From CANKHA01 sp963731585 (GTDB taxonomy: Bacteria > Pseudomonadota > Alphaproteobacteria > Rhizobiales > Xanthobacteraceae), in NCBI GenBank assembly GCA_963731585.1, contig CAVSWC010000011.1:200155-264154 (forward strand): 64,000 nucleotides of DNA, in the 5' to 3' direction. The notes under the pieces were generated by a model. It had not been told where the DNA came from. It saw only the letters and a program-made list of their open reading frames with translations, and searched no databases. The translations under genes and the position numbers were made by a program. Positions 46,181 to 55,658 of this stretch are shown here, one piece after another (position 1 is the stretch's first letter; every line of letters starts with the position of its first letter).

Positions 46181-47187
46181 ATGAGCAAAACTCCCGCTGC
46201 GGCCGGCGAGGAACGCCTGATCGCGAAATATTTTGCTCCGATCGCGCGGCATCCGGGTGCACTCCAGCTTTCCGATGACGCCGCGATGCTGACGCCGCCG
46301 GCCGGCTGCGATCTCGTCCTCACCAAGGATGCGATCGTCGCGGGCGTGCATTTCTTTCCCGGCGACCCGGCCGACGCCATCGCGCGCAAGGCGCTACGGG
46401 TGAATCTCTCGGATCTCGCCGCCAAGGGCGCCCTGCCTGCAGGATTCCTTCTGGCCCTGGCGCTGCCGGAAAACGTGACCGACGCCTGGCTCGAAATCCT
46501 TCGCAAAGGGCTTGGGCGAAGATGCTGACGCTTATGGTTGTCCGCTCCTCGGGGGCGACACGGTGAAAACCCCGGGGCCGCTGATGGTTTCGATCACCGC
46601 CTTCGGCTTCGTGCCGCAGGGCAGGATGGTGCACCGCCGCGGCGCCAAGCCAAGCGACCGGATCGTCGTGACCGGAACGATCGGCGACGCGGCGCTCGGG
46701 CTTGAAACTCCGGGGCGACGCCGATGCAGCGCACCGCTGGAATCTCGATGACACGTCACGCGAGCATCTTTTGAACCGCTATCTCTTGCCGCAGCCGCGC
46801 AGCGCCCTGGCACAACTTGTGCAGGCGCATGCCTCCGCCGCGATGGATGTTTCCGATGGTCTTGCCGGTGATCTTGCAAAACTTTGCCGCGCCTCGGGCG
46901 TCACTGCGCAAATCGACGTTGCACGCATTCCGCTTTCGGGAGGAGCGCGGATTGCTTTGGCCGCGGAACCAGCGCTGCTCGAAACCATTCTTGCTGGCGG
47001 CGACGATTACGAGATCCTCTGTACTGTGCCGGCGGCAGAGAGCGGGGCCTTTGTTGCCGCGGCGCAAGCCGCCGGTGTGGCGGCCACCGAGATCGGCCGC
47101 GTGCTGGCAGGCGAGGGATCTCCGCGCTTCATCGGCGCGGACGGCACGCCGCTACGCTTAAGCAAAACCTCCTTCAGCCATTTCTGA
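46181..47187 (+). CDS. thiL: Thiamine-monophosphate kinase, with +1 frame breaks near 46499 and 46703
   Basis: About 335 residues when joined. Frame one holds ERLIAKYFAPIA, LSDDAAML and LTKDAIVAGVHFFPGD with the metal-binding Asp residues. An extra C at 46498-46499 leads to the frame with GLGEDADAYGCPLLGGDTVK and VTGTIGDAALGL. An extra T at 46702-46703 leads to KLRGDADAAHRW, AAMDVSDGLAGDL and AGGDDYEIL. These are all the ThiL metal and nucleotide motifs. It phosphorylates thiamine monophosphate to the active cofactor thiamine pyrophosphate. It ends the nrdR-to-thiL run. Confidence 0.92.
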
Positions 47188-47282
47188 TGGCTGGTGCATA
47201 ACTCAGTTGATGAAGCAGCTGACTCTTAATCAGCGGGTCGTCGCGCTCTGGCCAGTCCAGATCGGGAGGACTAGAACAAGCC

Positions 47283-48500
47283 ATGCCCCCTGCAGCCGCT
47301 TCGATCGACCATCCGGCAGACGACCGCCTCGCGCGCCGCAACGTGCTGGTGCTGGCGGTCGCCCAGGCGTTGGCCGGCGGCAATCAGGTCGTGATAGTCA
47401 CCACTGGCGGCATTATCGGGACGATGCTCGCGCCGCATAAGGGACTGGCGACGCTGCCGATCAGCGTGATGGTCATCGGCATGTGGCTCGGCACCTTGCC
47501 GATCGGCGCGCTGGCGAAGCGCTATGGCCGGCGTCCCGCGTTGCAGATAGGCGCAGCCATGGGTGCGCTGGCGGGCCTCATTTGCGCGGCGGCGATTCTG
47601 CAGGGCTCGTTCGGGCTTTTTCTGCTGGGCGCCTTTTGCAGCGGTGTCTACGCAGCTTCGCATCATGCCTATCGCTTCGCGGCGGCCGATACGGCGAGCA
47701 TCGCATTCCGGCCGAAGGCGGTCTCGTGGGTGCTGGCAGGCGGGGTGGCCTCTGCTGTGGTGGGACCGCAGCTCATCATTTTCACCAAGGACTTCCTGCC
47801 GCCCTATATCTTTTCCGTGACCTTCCTCGGCCAGGCGGTCCTCGCGGCAGCGGCGGCGCTGGTTCTCATTCTGGTCAAAATTCCCCGTCCGCCTTCGGGC
47901 CCGGAGCAAAGCAGCGGGCGTCCGCTCGCGGAAATCATCCGCGGCCCGCGCTTCATCACGGCCGCCGTCTGCGGCGCTGCAAGCTATGCCATGATGAACT
48001 TGGTTATGACCTCGGCGCCGCTGGCCATGCTGGCTTGCGACCACTCGGTGACCGATGCGACGCTTGGCCTGCAATGGCATGTGCTCGCCATGTATGTTCC
48101 GAGCTTCTTCACCGGCGCGCTGATCCTGCGCTTCGGCGTCGAACGCATTGTCTTTGTTGGACTCGCGCTCATCGTCGCCAGCGGGCTTGTAGCGATCTCG
48201 GGTATCGCCTTGTGGAATTTCTGGACCGGTCTGGTGCTGCTCGGCGTGGGATGGAACTTCGCCTTTATCGGCGCCACCACCATGGTCACCCAGTGTCACA
48301 CCACCGCAGAACGCAACAAGGTGCAGGCCTTCAACGATTTTCTGGTGTTCGGCAGCATGGCGGTAGCCTCGTTTTCGTCTGGCCAGCTACTGGCGAGCTT
48401 TGGTTGGACGGCGGTCAATTATGTGGTGTTCCCGACGATTCTCGCAGCCGCCGTGCTGCTTGCTTGGAGAAAGCTGCAGGATCGGCAGGTAGCGGTCTGA
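47283..48500 (+). CDS. Major facilitator superfamily transporter
   Basis: A 405-residue protein with about 12 hydrophobic segments. After a polar N-terminus of about 22 residues, helix 1 (VLVLAVAQALAGGNQVVIV) begins. The loop between helices 2 and 3 has GALAKRYGRRPALQ, the MFS motif A. Helices continue to VFPTILAAAVLLAW. It resembles MFS exporters found next to thiL-hppA in Bradyrhizobium-like genomes, but no substrate can be assigned. The starting ATG lies about 95 bases after thiL, so it may have its own promoter. The frame is intact. Confidence 0.85.
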   Translation: MPPAAASIDHPADDRLARRNVLVLAVAQALAGGNQVVIVTTGGIIGTMLAPHKGLATLPISVMVIGMWLGTLPIGALAKRYGRRPALQIGAAMGALAGLICAAAILQGSFGLFLLGAFCSGVYAASHHAYRFAAADTASIAFRPKAVSWVLAGGVASAVVGPQLIIFTKDFLPPYIFSVTFLGQAVLAAAAALVLILVKIPRPPSGPEQSSGRPLAEIIRGPRFITAAVCGAASYAMMNLVMTSAPLAMLACDHSVTDATLGLQWHVLAMYVPSFFTGALILRFGVERIVFVGLALIVASGLVAISGIALWNFWTGLVLLGVGWNFAFIGATTMVTQCHTTAERNKVQAFNDFLVFGSMAVASFSSGQLLASFGWTAVNYVVFPTILAAAVLLAWRKLQDRQVAV

Positions 48501-48633
48501 TTGGAGGCTAAATCTGCCAAGAAAGGCCTTGTCCGCCGTTGCGCCGGCGCAACCTTTTTGGCAATGTCCGCGCGAATTTGCATCAGGTCGGGTCGATCAG
48601 CCCGGCAAAATCCAAAAAATCGGGGTTGAATCT

Positions 48634-50757
48634 ATGTCCGTCTTGAGCGTGATCCTTGCCTGCGGTCTGCTTGCCATTGTCTATGGCATCTGGGCCATCG
48701 TTTCTGTCATGCGGGCGGATCCCGGCAGCCCGAAAATGCAGGAGATCGCGGCCGCTGTGCGCGAGGGCGCGCAGGCCTATCTCAAGCGCCAATACACCAC
48801 CATCGGCATCGTCGGCATCGTGATATTCTTCATCGTCGGCTATTTCCTCGGCTGGCTGGTGGCGGCGGGCTTTGCCGTTGGCGCCGTGCTTTCAGGCGCC
48901 GCCGGCTTCATCGGCATGAACGTCTCGGTTCGCGCCAATGTGCGCACCGCGCAGGCGGCCATCGGCTCGCTTGGTGCCGGCCTGGAGATCGCGTTCAAGT
49001 CGGGCGCCATCACGGGCATGTTCGTGGCCGGCCTCGCGCTCTTGGGCGTGGCGGGCTATTTCACTTTCCTGACGCAAGGCCTGGGTCTGCAGCCCAATAA
49101 TCGTCTCGTGATCGATGCACTGGTGGCGCTCGGCTTCGGCGCTTCGCTGATCTCGATCTTCGCCCGTCTCGGCGGCGGCATCTTCACCAAGGGCGCCGAC
49201 GTCGGCGGCGACCTCGTCGGTAAAGTTGAAGCCGGCATTCCGGAAGACGATCCGCGCAACCCGGCGACCATTGCCGACAATGTCGGCGACAACGTCGGTG
49301 ACTGTGCCGGCATGGCCGCCGACTTGTTCGAGACCTACGCGGTGACGATCGTCGCCACCATGGTGCTGGCGTCGATCTTCTTTGCCGGCAATAGCGCGCT
49401 GCTCATCAGCATGATGACGCTGCCGCTTGCCATCGGTGCGGCCTGCATCATCACCTCGGTCGCCGGCACCTTCTTCGTGAAGCTCGGCGCCAACCAGTCG
49501 ATCATGGGCGCGCTCTACAAGGGCTTCATCGCATCCGCGGTGCTGTCGCTCGGCGCGATTGGCTTTGTGATCTATGCGTTGATCGGCTTTGGCCCTGTTG
49601 CCAATACCGGTTACACGGGGATGGACCTGTTTCTCTGCGGCGTGGTTGGGCTCGCCGTGACCGGCTTGATCATCTGGATCACCGAATACTACACCGGCAC
49701 CAATTTCCGCCCAGTGCAGTCGATCGCATCGGCCTCGGTGACCGGCCATGGCACGAATATCATCCAGGGTCTTGCGATCTCGATGGAAGCAACAGCGCTT
49801 CCCGCGCTCGTCATTATCGCGGGTATCCTCTTCGCCTATGGCCTTGCCGGACTGTTCGGCATTGCCATCGCGGTAACGACGATGCTGGCGCTGGCGGGCA
49901 TGGTGGTCGCGCTCGACGCCTTCGGCCCGGTGACCGACAACGCCGGCGGCATCGCCGAGATGGCCGGTCTGCCGAAAGAGGTGCGCAAGTCCACGGACGC
50001 GTTGGACGCGGTTGGAAACACCACCAAGGCCATCACCAAGGGCTACGCGATCGGCTCCGCCGGTCTTGGCGCGCTGGTGCTGTTCGCCGCCTATAACGAA
50101 GATTTGAAATTCTTCATCGCAAATGCCAACACGTACAAATACTTTGCGGGCGTGAATCTGGATTTCGCGCTGACCAACCCGTACGTGGTGGTCGGGCTTT
50201 TGTTTGGCGGGCTGTTGCCTTATCTGTTCGGCGCGATGGGCATGACAGCGGTCGGCCGCGCGGCCAGCGCTATTGTCGAGGAAGTGCGGCGGCAATTCCG
50301 CGAGCGGCCGGGCATCATGACCTACGCCGAGAAGCCGGATTACGGCCGCGCCGTGGACATGCTCACGAAAGCAGCCATCAAGGAAATGATCATCCCGTCA
50401 CTGTTGCCGGTGCTGTCGCCGATTGTCGTCTACTATTTGATCTACTTCATCGCCGGCGGCGGGGCGGCGGGCAAGTCTGCAGGCTTCGCGGCCGTGGGCG
50501 CCATGCTGCTCGGCGTGATCGTGACCGGCCTTTTCGTCGCCATTTCGATGACCTCAGGCGGCGGCGCCTGGGACAACGCGAAGAAATACATCGAGGACGG
50601 GCATTACGGCGGCAAGGGCTCTGAAGCTCATAAGGCCGCGGTCACCGGTGACACCGTCGGCGATCCTTACAAGGACACGGCAGGGCCTGCGGTGAATCCG
50701 ATGATCAAGATCACCAACATCGTGGCGCTGCTGCTGCTGGCCATTCTCGCGCATTAG
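48634..50757 (+). CDS. hppA: Membrane-bound proton-translocating pyrophosphatase, K+-independent type
   Basis: A 707-residue protein with about 15-16 transmembrane helices. The active-site loop holds DVGGDLVGKVEAGIPEDDPR and NVGDNVGDCAGMAADLFE, with the Asp residues that bind Mg-pyrophosphate; GGAWDNAKKYIEDG lies near the C-terminus. The site GNTTKAITKG has Lys where K+-dependent enzymes have Ala, which indicates K+-independence. It couples pyrophosphate hydrolysis to proton export. ATG 48634 gives MSVLSVILACGLLAIVYG, the normal N-terminus; the frame from 48529 adds 35 residues. The frame is intact. Confidence 0.95.
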   Translation: MSVLSVILACGLLAIVYGIWAIVSVMRADPGSPKMQEIAAAVREGAQAYLKRQYTTIGIVGIVIFFIVGYFLGWLVAAGFAVGAVLSGAAGFIGMNVSVRANVRTAQAAIGSLGAGLEIAFKSGAITGMFVAGLALLGVAGYFTFLTQGLGLQPNNRLVIDALVALGFGASLISIFARLGGGIFTKGADVGGDLVGKVEAGIPEDDPRNPATIADNVGDNVGDCAGMAADLFETYAVTIVATMVLASIFFAGNSALLISMMTLPLAIGAACIITSVAGTFFVKLGANQSIMGALYKGFIASAVLSLGAIGFVIYALIGFGPVANTGYTGMDLFLCGVVGLAVTGLIIWITEYYTGTNFRPVQSIASASVTGHGTNIIQGLAISMEATALPALVIIAGILFAYGLAGLFGIAIAVTTMLALAGMVVALDAFGPVTDNAGGIAEMAGLPKEVRKSTDALDAVGNTTKAITKGYAIGSAGLGALVLFAAYNEDLKFFIANANTYKYFAGVNLDFALTNPYVVVGLLFGGLLPYLFGAMGMTAVGRAASAIVEEVRRQFRERPGIMTYAEKPDYGRAVDMLTKAAIKEMIIPSLLPVLSPIVVYYLIYFIAGGGAAGKSAGFAAVGAMLLGVIVTGLFVAISMTSGGGAWDNAKKYIEDGHYGGKGSEAHKAAVTGDTVGDPYKDTAGPAVNPMIKITNIVALLLLAILAH

Positions 50758-50793
50758 CGCGAGATGCCGGCCAATATCTTGGGAGAAGCAGCC

Positions 50794-51270
50794 CTAACGG
50801 CCGAGGCCGGGAATCCCGCCGCCGCCGCCAAGGAAGTTTCCGAAGATGGATTGCACATAATTGGCGTCGCGGCCGCCTGTCGGCGTGGTGCGGCTGACAT
50901 AATCGAACACCCGGCCGTCCTTGATGCCGTAATCCGCGAGGCGCTCGACCCGGCGGTTCTTGTCAAAATAGATCGCGACCACCCGCTGGTCGGTCGGTCT
51001 GTCCGGTATGAAAGCGGCTGCGGATTCCGTGCGCTGCGAGATGTAATAGAAAGTGTCGCCGCTCACGGTGGCGACGGTGGAGGGGGTGCCCATCACGATC
51101 AACACCTGTTCCTGGGTGGCGCCGATCGGGACCTGTTGTAGCGCACCTTCGGGAATGACGTAGCCGCGTTGATAAACCTGACCGAGGCAGCCGCCCAGCA
51201 TGACGCCAAGCGCCAGAATTGCGACAGCCGTCCGCAGCACCGGTGCGCGAGTATTTTTATGACGCGGCAT
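50794..51270 (-). CDS. bamE: Outer membrane protein assembly factor BamE-family lipoprotein
   Basis: A 158-residue lipoprotein. The signal peptide TAVAILALGVMLGGC ends at the lipobox Cys (about residue 28). The SmpA/OmlA domain follows: GYVIPEGALQQVPIGATQEQ, VLIVMGTPSTV and DTFYYISQRTESAAAF, then VVAIYFDKNRRVERLADYG. The C-terminal tail is Gly-rich. BamE stabilises the BAM complex that inserts outer-membrane beta-barrels. ATG 51270 is chosen because it begins the signal peptide MPRHKNTRAPVLRT; the longer frame is not typical. It is divergent from the cytochrome c chaperone gene. Confidence 0.9.
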   Translation of the reverse strand: MPRHKNTRAPVLRTAVAILALGVMLGGCLGQVYQRGYVIPEGALQQVPIGATQEQVLIVMGTPSTVATVSGDTFYYISQRTESAAAFIPDRPTDQRVVAIYFDKNRRVERLADYGIKDGRVFDYVSRTTPTGGRDANYVQSIFGNFLGGGGGIPGLGR

Positions 51271-51386
51271 TTTCACTTTCGTTCTGGCATACAAGGAGCC
51301 GTTGACGTACCCGCCGGAACCGCGAATTGCAACGCCGGCTGCCCCGCCCTGGGCTTCGGGCGGAGCGCAGCACACGAGCTAAATCT

Positions 51387-51932
51387 ATGATATCCGGCCT
51401 GTTCTCCCGCATCCCGAGGCAGAATACCATCCACGCGCTCTATGGCGCGATCGTGGCGCAGGCCCGTTCGCCGGTCTTCTACCGCAGCTACGGCGTACCG
51501 GATACGGTTGCCGGTCGGCTGGAAATGATCCTTATCCATGCGTTCCTGTTTTCCCGGCGCGCCCGCAACCGGACGGAAGCTCTGCAGCGGCTTGGACAGG
51601 GCGTATTCGACCGATTTTGTGACGATATGGACGCGAACCTGCGCGAGATGGGTGTCGGCGATCTGGCAGTGCCAAAACACATGCAGCGGATTGGCGAAGC
51701 CTTTTATGGCCGGGCAGCCGCCTATGACACCGCTTTGGCCGCGGCGCAGGACAGCGCTCTGGCGCAAGCTTTGATTCGAAACGTATTCGCGGGAGCACCG
51801 CAATACCCGGAACGCGCCCAATGCCTGGCCGCTTATATCAAGGCGGCTGACTTTCAGCTCGCGCAACAGGAAGACGTCGAACTAACCCAGGGGCGGATCA
51901 GCTTTCCTGACCCCGAAACTTTTTTAAATTAG
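51387..51932 (+). CDS. Ubiquinol-cytochrome c chaperone family protein
   Basis: A 181-residue soluble helical protein. FYRSYGVPDTVAGRLEMILI, HAFLFSRRARN, VFDRFCDDMDANLREMGVGD and VPKHMQRIGEAFYGRAAAYD match the ubiquinol-cytochrome c chaperone (CBP3-like) domain found in alphaproteobacteria and mitochondria. In mitochondria CBP3 assists cytochrome b of the bc1 complex. A similar role in bacteria is an inference. ATG 51387 is preferred over the frame start at 51327. The DUF177 gene starts five bases after the stop, so they are one operon with plsX. Confidence 0.88.
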   Translation: MISGLFSRIPRQNTIHALYGAIVAQARSPVFYRSYGVPDTVAGRLEMILIHAFLFSRRARNRTEALQRLGQGVFDRFCDDMDANLREMGVGDLAVPKHMQRIGEAFYGRAAAYDTALAAAQDSALAQALIRNVFAGAPQYPERAQCLAAYIKAADFQLAQQEDVELTQGRISFPDPETFLN

Positions 51933-51936
51933 GCGG

Positions 51937-52500
51937 ATGGGAACAAACAAACCGATCAACAAACCTGCGAGCAAGCTGCCCTGGAGCATACCGGTCGCGC
52001 TGACCGAGATTCCCGAGGGCGGCAAGCGGTTCGATCTCATTGCCGACGAGGCCACGCGCGCAGAGGTGGCGAAAATCGCCGGGTTGCGTGCGCTGCCCCG
52101 ATTGCACGCAACGTTTGATCTCGCGCGCCAGGGCTCCGATGGCCTGCGGGTCAACGGTGAAGTGTCCGCCACCGTGGGTCAGAATTGCGTCGTGACCCTC
52201 GATCCGCTGGACAACGAAGTGAAGGAGGAGGTCAATCTCGTTTTTGCTCCCCCCAGCGCAACACTTTCCGGAGAAGAAGAGATTGACCAGGCCGATCTTA
52301 TCGAGCCCGGCGAGCCCGAGCCACTCATGGGCGATAGGATCGATCTCGGCGCGCTCGCCACCGAATTTCTACTTATCGGAATCGACCCCTATCCGCGCAA
52401 GCCCGATGCCACATTCGAGGCTCCGGAAGTGGAGGACGATTCTACGCGTCCTTTCGCGGCGCTCGCGGCGCTCAAAAAAGGGCCGGATGCCAAGCAATGA
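51937..52500 (+). CDS. DUF177/YceD-family protein
   Basis: A 187-residue acidic protein. WSIPVALTEIPEGGKRFDLI, GLRVNGEVSATVGQNCVVTL and DPLDNEVKEEVNLVFAP are typical of YceD/DUF177, though the second conserved Cys of the CxxC form is missing here. Most family members precede rpmF or plsX, as here. They are linked to 23S rRNA maturation or L32 incorporation in plants and some bacteria; that role is not shown for this protein. The gene is the middle of the cytochrome chaperone / DUF177 / plsX operon. Confidence 0.85.
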   Translation: MGTNKPINKPASKLPWSIPVALTEIPEGGKRFDLIADEATRAEVAKIAGLRALPRLHATFDLARQGSDGLRVNGEVSATVGQNCVVTLDPLDNEVKEEVNLVFAPPSATLSGEEEIDQADLIEPGEPEPLMGDRIDLGALATEFLLIGIDPYPRKPDATFEAPEVEDDSTRPFAALAALKKGPDAKQ

Positions 52501-52617
52501 GCTCCTCGCGGCCGCGGTAGGCATCCCCTTTGTGTCGCCGATCCCACACGCTATTGTCGCCACCTTCGCGCCGGCCGGGCCATCCTCCCGCGGCGTTTTC
52601 GCATCCAAGGTTATTTG

Positions 52618-53681
52618 ATGCCAAATAAGGTCCGTATCGCGCTCGACGCCATGGGGGGCGACCATGGACCCTCGATCGTAGTCCCGGGAGCCGAGTTGTC
52701 GCTGGCGCGGCACCCGAATGCCGAGCTGATCCTGTTCGGCGATGCCGCGCAGATCGAGCCGTTGCTGGCAAAATATCCGCGGGTGAAAGCGGCCTCACGG
52801 CTTGTGCATACCACCGTGGCGATCCGAATGGACGACAAGCCGAGCAAGGCGCTGCGCCAAGGCCGCCGGAATTCGTCGATGTGGCTCGCCATCGACGCGG
52901 TGAAAAAGCGCGAGGCGGATGTCGCGGTATCCGCCGGCAATACCGGCGCGCTGATGGTGATGTCGAAATTGCATTTAAGGATGATGGCCGGCGTCGACCG
53001 GCCGGCGATCGCCTGCCAGTGGCCGACACTGAAAGGCGATTCAATCGTGCTCGATGTCGGGGCTTCGATCGGCGCGGATGCCGAACATCTGGTGCATCTC
53101 GCCGCCATGGGCAGCGCCATGGCGCGCGTCCTCCTGGACATCGAGAAGCCCACCGTGGGCCTGCTCAATATCGGCGTGGAAGAGGTGAAGGGACTCGAGC
53201 CGGTGCGCGAGGCCGCGCGTATCCTGCGCGAGCAGCCGTGGCCGACATCTGCAGTATGACGGCTTCGTCGAGGCGGACGACATCGGCAAGGGGACCGTGG
53301 ACGTGGTGGTGACCGAGGGCTTTGCCGGCAACATCGCGCTGAAGGCGGCGGAAGGCACCGCCCGCCAGATCGGCGAATTTCTGCGCGCGGCAGTGAACCG
53401 GACGTTGCGTTCGCAAGCTGGGCTATCTGTTCGCCCAACCGGCGTTCGCGCCGTGCGCGAAAAGATGGATCCGGCCAAATCCAATGGCGGCGTGTTTCCT
53501 CGGCCTCAACGGCATCGTCATCAAGAGCCACGGCGGCGCCAGCGCCGAGGGCTTCGCGGTCGCCATCGATATCGGATATGACATGGTCCGCCACGATCTG
53601 CTCGCCAAGATCGGCGAGGCGCTCGGCCACGACCCAGGGCGCGCGACTTCCGCCCGTCTGGTGGAGGGAGCCGCTTCGTGA
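52618..53681 (+). CDS. plsX: Phosphate acyltransferase PlsX, with several single-base frame breaks
   Basis: About 353 residues when joined. The first frame has RIALDAMGGDHGPS (P-loop-like start), ADVAVSAGNTGALMV and VGLLNIGVEEVKG. The frame then changes near 53233 to the one with YDGFVEADDIGKGTVDVVV and TEGFAGNIALKAAEG. A local +1/-1 pair near 53413 and 53448 garbles KLGYLFAQPAFR. An extra C near 53496 leads to FLGLNGIVIKSHGGASAEGF. PlsX converts acyl-ACP to acyl-phosphate for membrane phospholipid synthesis. No active-site part is lost, so the breaks look like sequence errors. Confidence 0.88.
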
Positions 53682-54662
53682 CCGTCATGCGTTCCGTTGT
53701 GCTCGGCTGCGGTTCCTATCTGCCGAGCCGCGTCGTTACCAACGCCGAGCTGGCGCAGACCGTCGACACGTCCGACGAATGGATCGTGCAGCGCACCGGC
53801 ATCCGCGAGCGGCATATCGCGGCGCAGGGCGAGATACACCTCCGACCTCGCGCATCCATGCGGCGCGCGCGGCACTGGCCGATGCCGGCGTCGATGCGCA
53901 ATCGATCGACCTGATCCTGCTGGCGACCTCGACGCCCGATCGGTCCTTTCCGGCCAGCGCGGTCACGGTGCAGGCGGCGCTCGGCATCACCCAGGGCGCG
54001 GCCTTCGATCTGCAGGCCGTCTGCTCGGGCTTCGTTTATGGGCATGGCCACCGCGGATAGCTTGCTGCAAAGCCGGCCTGTTCAAGCGCGCTCTGGTGAT
54101 CGGCTCGGAAACCTTCTCACGCCTGGTGGACTGGAAGGACCGCACCACCTGCGTGCTGTTCGGCGACGGCGCCGGCGCGGTGGTGATGGAGTTGCAGCCG
54201 CAGCCCGGTGCACGGGAAGGACCGCGGCATTCTCACCGCCCATCTGCGCTCCGACGGCCGCCACATGAGCAAGCTTTATACCGACGGCGGGCGTGTCCAC
54301 GACCGGCACGGCGGGCGTGGTGAAGATGGAAGGCCGCGCGGTGTTCAAGCACGCGGTGGCGATGATCACCGACGTGATCGAGGCCGCTTCAAGGCGACCG
54401 GGCTATACCGCCGCCGACATCGACTGGTTCGTGCCGCACCAGGCCAACAAGCGCATTATCGACGATTCCGCGCATAAACTCGGCATCGCACCCGAAAAGG
54501 TCGTCATTACCGTCGATCGGCACGGCAATACCTCGGCCGCCTCGATCCCGCTCGCGCTCTGCGTGGCGGTCAGCGACGGCAGAATCAAGCGCGGGCGACC
54601 TGGTTCTGCTGGAAGCGATGGGTGGCGGCTTCACCTGGGGCTCCGTGCTTTTGCGCTGGTAA
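53678..54662 (+). CDS. fabH: Beta-ketoacyl-ACP synthase III (FabH), with at least seven frame breaks
   Basis: A protein of about 324 residues that must be read through all three frames. Pieces in order: VLGCGSYLPSRVVTNAELA; YTSDLA; IHAARAALADAGVDAQSIDL and DLQAVCSGFVYG with the catalytic Cys; MATADSLLQ; GLFKRALVIGSETFSRLVDW; ILTAHLRSDGRHMSKLYTDG; VSTTGTAGVVKMEG and IDWFVPHQANKRIID with the catalytic His; GNTSAASIPLAL with the Asn; LEAMGGGFTWGSVLLRW and stop at 54660-54662. It starts fatty-acid elongation from acetyl-CoA and malonyl-ACP. It overlaps the plsX stop. The full catalytic triad is still encoded. Confidence 0.87.
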
Positions 54663-54741
54663 GCCCCGTTGACCACGCCCGCTTAATGCTAATATCGTCG
54701 ATATTTCAGTAGACCTATAATCGCCGATAGCGGGGCAGGCG

Positions 54742-55056
54742 ATGACCGGAAAGACAGTGACACGTGCCGACCTGTGCGAGGCGGTCTACCAAAAGGTGGG
54801 CCTGTCGCGCACGGAATCGTCGACGCTGGTCGAATTGGTGCTCAAGGAAATCACCGACTGCTTGGAACGCGGCGAGACCGTGAAGCTCTCGTCTTTCGGC
54901 TCCTTCGTCGTGCGCAAGAAAGGCCAGCGGATCGGCCGCAATCCCAAGACCGGCAAGGAAGTTCCGATCTCCCCGCGCCGGGTGATGGTGTTCAAGCCGT
55001 CCGCCATCCTCAAGCAGCGCATCAACGGCGGCCGAACGAAGCGGCGGATCGACTGA
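54742..55056 (+). CDS. ihfA: Integration host factor subunit alpha
   Basis: A 104-residue HU/IHF-fold protein. TGKTVTRADLCEAVYQKVGL starts the helical body. ETVKLSSFGSFVVRKKGQRIGRN is the beta arm and contains GRNPKTGKEVPISPRRVM, with the Pro that intercalates into DNA; VVFKPSAILKQRING ends it. IHF alpha pairs with IHF beta and bends DNA at specific sites. The frame is intact, in contrast to fabH directly upstream. The merR-type gene follows after about 20 bases. Confidence 0.93.
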   Translation: MTGKTVTRADLCEAVYQKVGLSRTESSTLVELVLKEITDCLERGETVKLSSFGSFVVRKKGQRIGRNPKTGKEVPISPRRVMVFKPSAILKQRINGGRTKRRID

Positions 55057-55077
55057 GCCGCGGTGCGCGAGGAGCGC

Positions 55078-55658
55078 GTGGCTTTGGACAAGGCGCCGGA
55101 CGCATTTCGCACCATCAGCGAGGTCGCAGACGACCTCGACGTGCCGCAGCACGTGCTGCGTTTCTGGGAAAGCCGTTTCCGCCAGATCCGGCCGATGAAG
55201 CGCGGCGGCGGACGGCGCTATTATCGCGCCGACGATGTCGATCTGCTGCGCGGCATCCGCCAGCTGCTCTACGGCGAGGGCTACACCATCCGCGGCGTGC
55301 AGCGCATCCTCAAAGAGCAGGCTTCAAATTCGTCCAAACGGTCTGGCAAGAAGGCGCGGCACAGCCGGCGCGCCTGGCGGACGATGATAGCGGAGGACGC
55401 AGTCGAACCCACCGGCGGGGAAGCCGCCAGCCCGCGCGGATTCCGCGGGCTGTTGCCGTCCTTGCGCGCCAGGAAATCGAGCGGCGCGAGCCGCGGCTCG
55501 ACGATCCGGAGCGGCTTCCCGATACGGATAACGATCTGCCTGAGCCGGACGCGGTGAAATCCGCTTCCAAACTCGGGGAGGCAGAGCTGCGCAAGCTGCA
55601 GGCGGTGTTGCACGAACTCAGCGAATGCCGCCGCCTGCTGGAAGATGTTCTGCGTTAG
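55078..55658 (+). CDS. MerR-family transcriptional regulator, with frame break near 55321
   Basis: An N-terminal MerR winged helix: FRTISEVADDLDVPQHVLRF, WESRFRQIRPMKRGGGRRYY and DDVDLLRGIRQLLYGEGYTI. Good similarity stops after RILKEQ; the other frame continues GFKFVQTVWQEGAAQPA and later LGEAELRKLQAVLHELSECR to the stop at 55658. One missing G near 55321 explains this, the only clear net deletion among the breaks. The gene after ihfA is a MerR regulator in many rhizobia. The start is uncertain: GTG 55078 or TTG 55084, both after GAGGAG. Confidence 0.8.

Noticed and set aside
47483..48511. 342-residue plus-strand frame overlapping the MFS gene
   Set aside because: Arg/Gly-rich alternative frame of the transporter; the MFS frame has motif A and correct hydrophobic periodicity.
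48892..50295. 467-residue minus-strand frame opposite hppA
   Set aside because: Composition (His, Arg, Asp, Gln rich) is the mirror of the hydrophobic pyrophosphatase codons; no motif and no ribosome-binding site.
53678..54662. fabH as a genuine pseudogene
   Set aside because: All breaks are single-base and net insertions, and Cys, His and Asn active-site segments are intact; a sequence error is more likely, although not proven.
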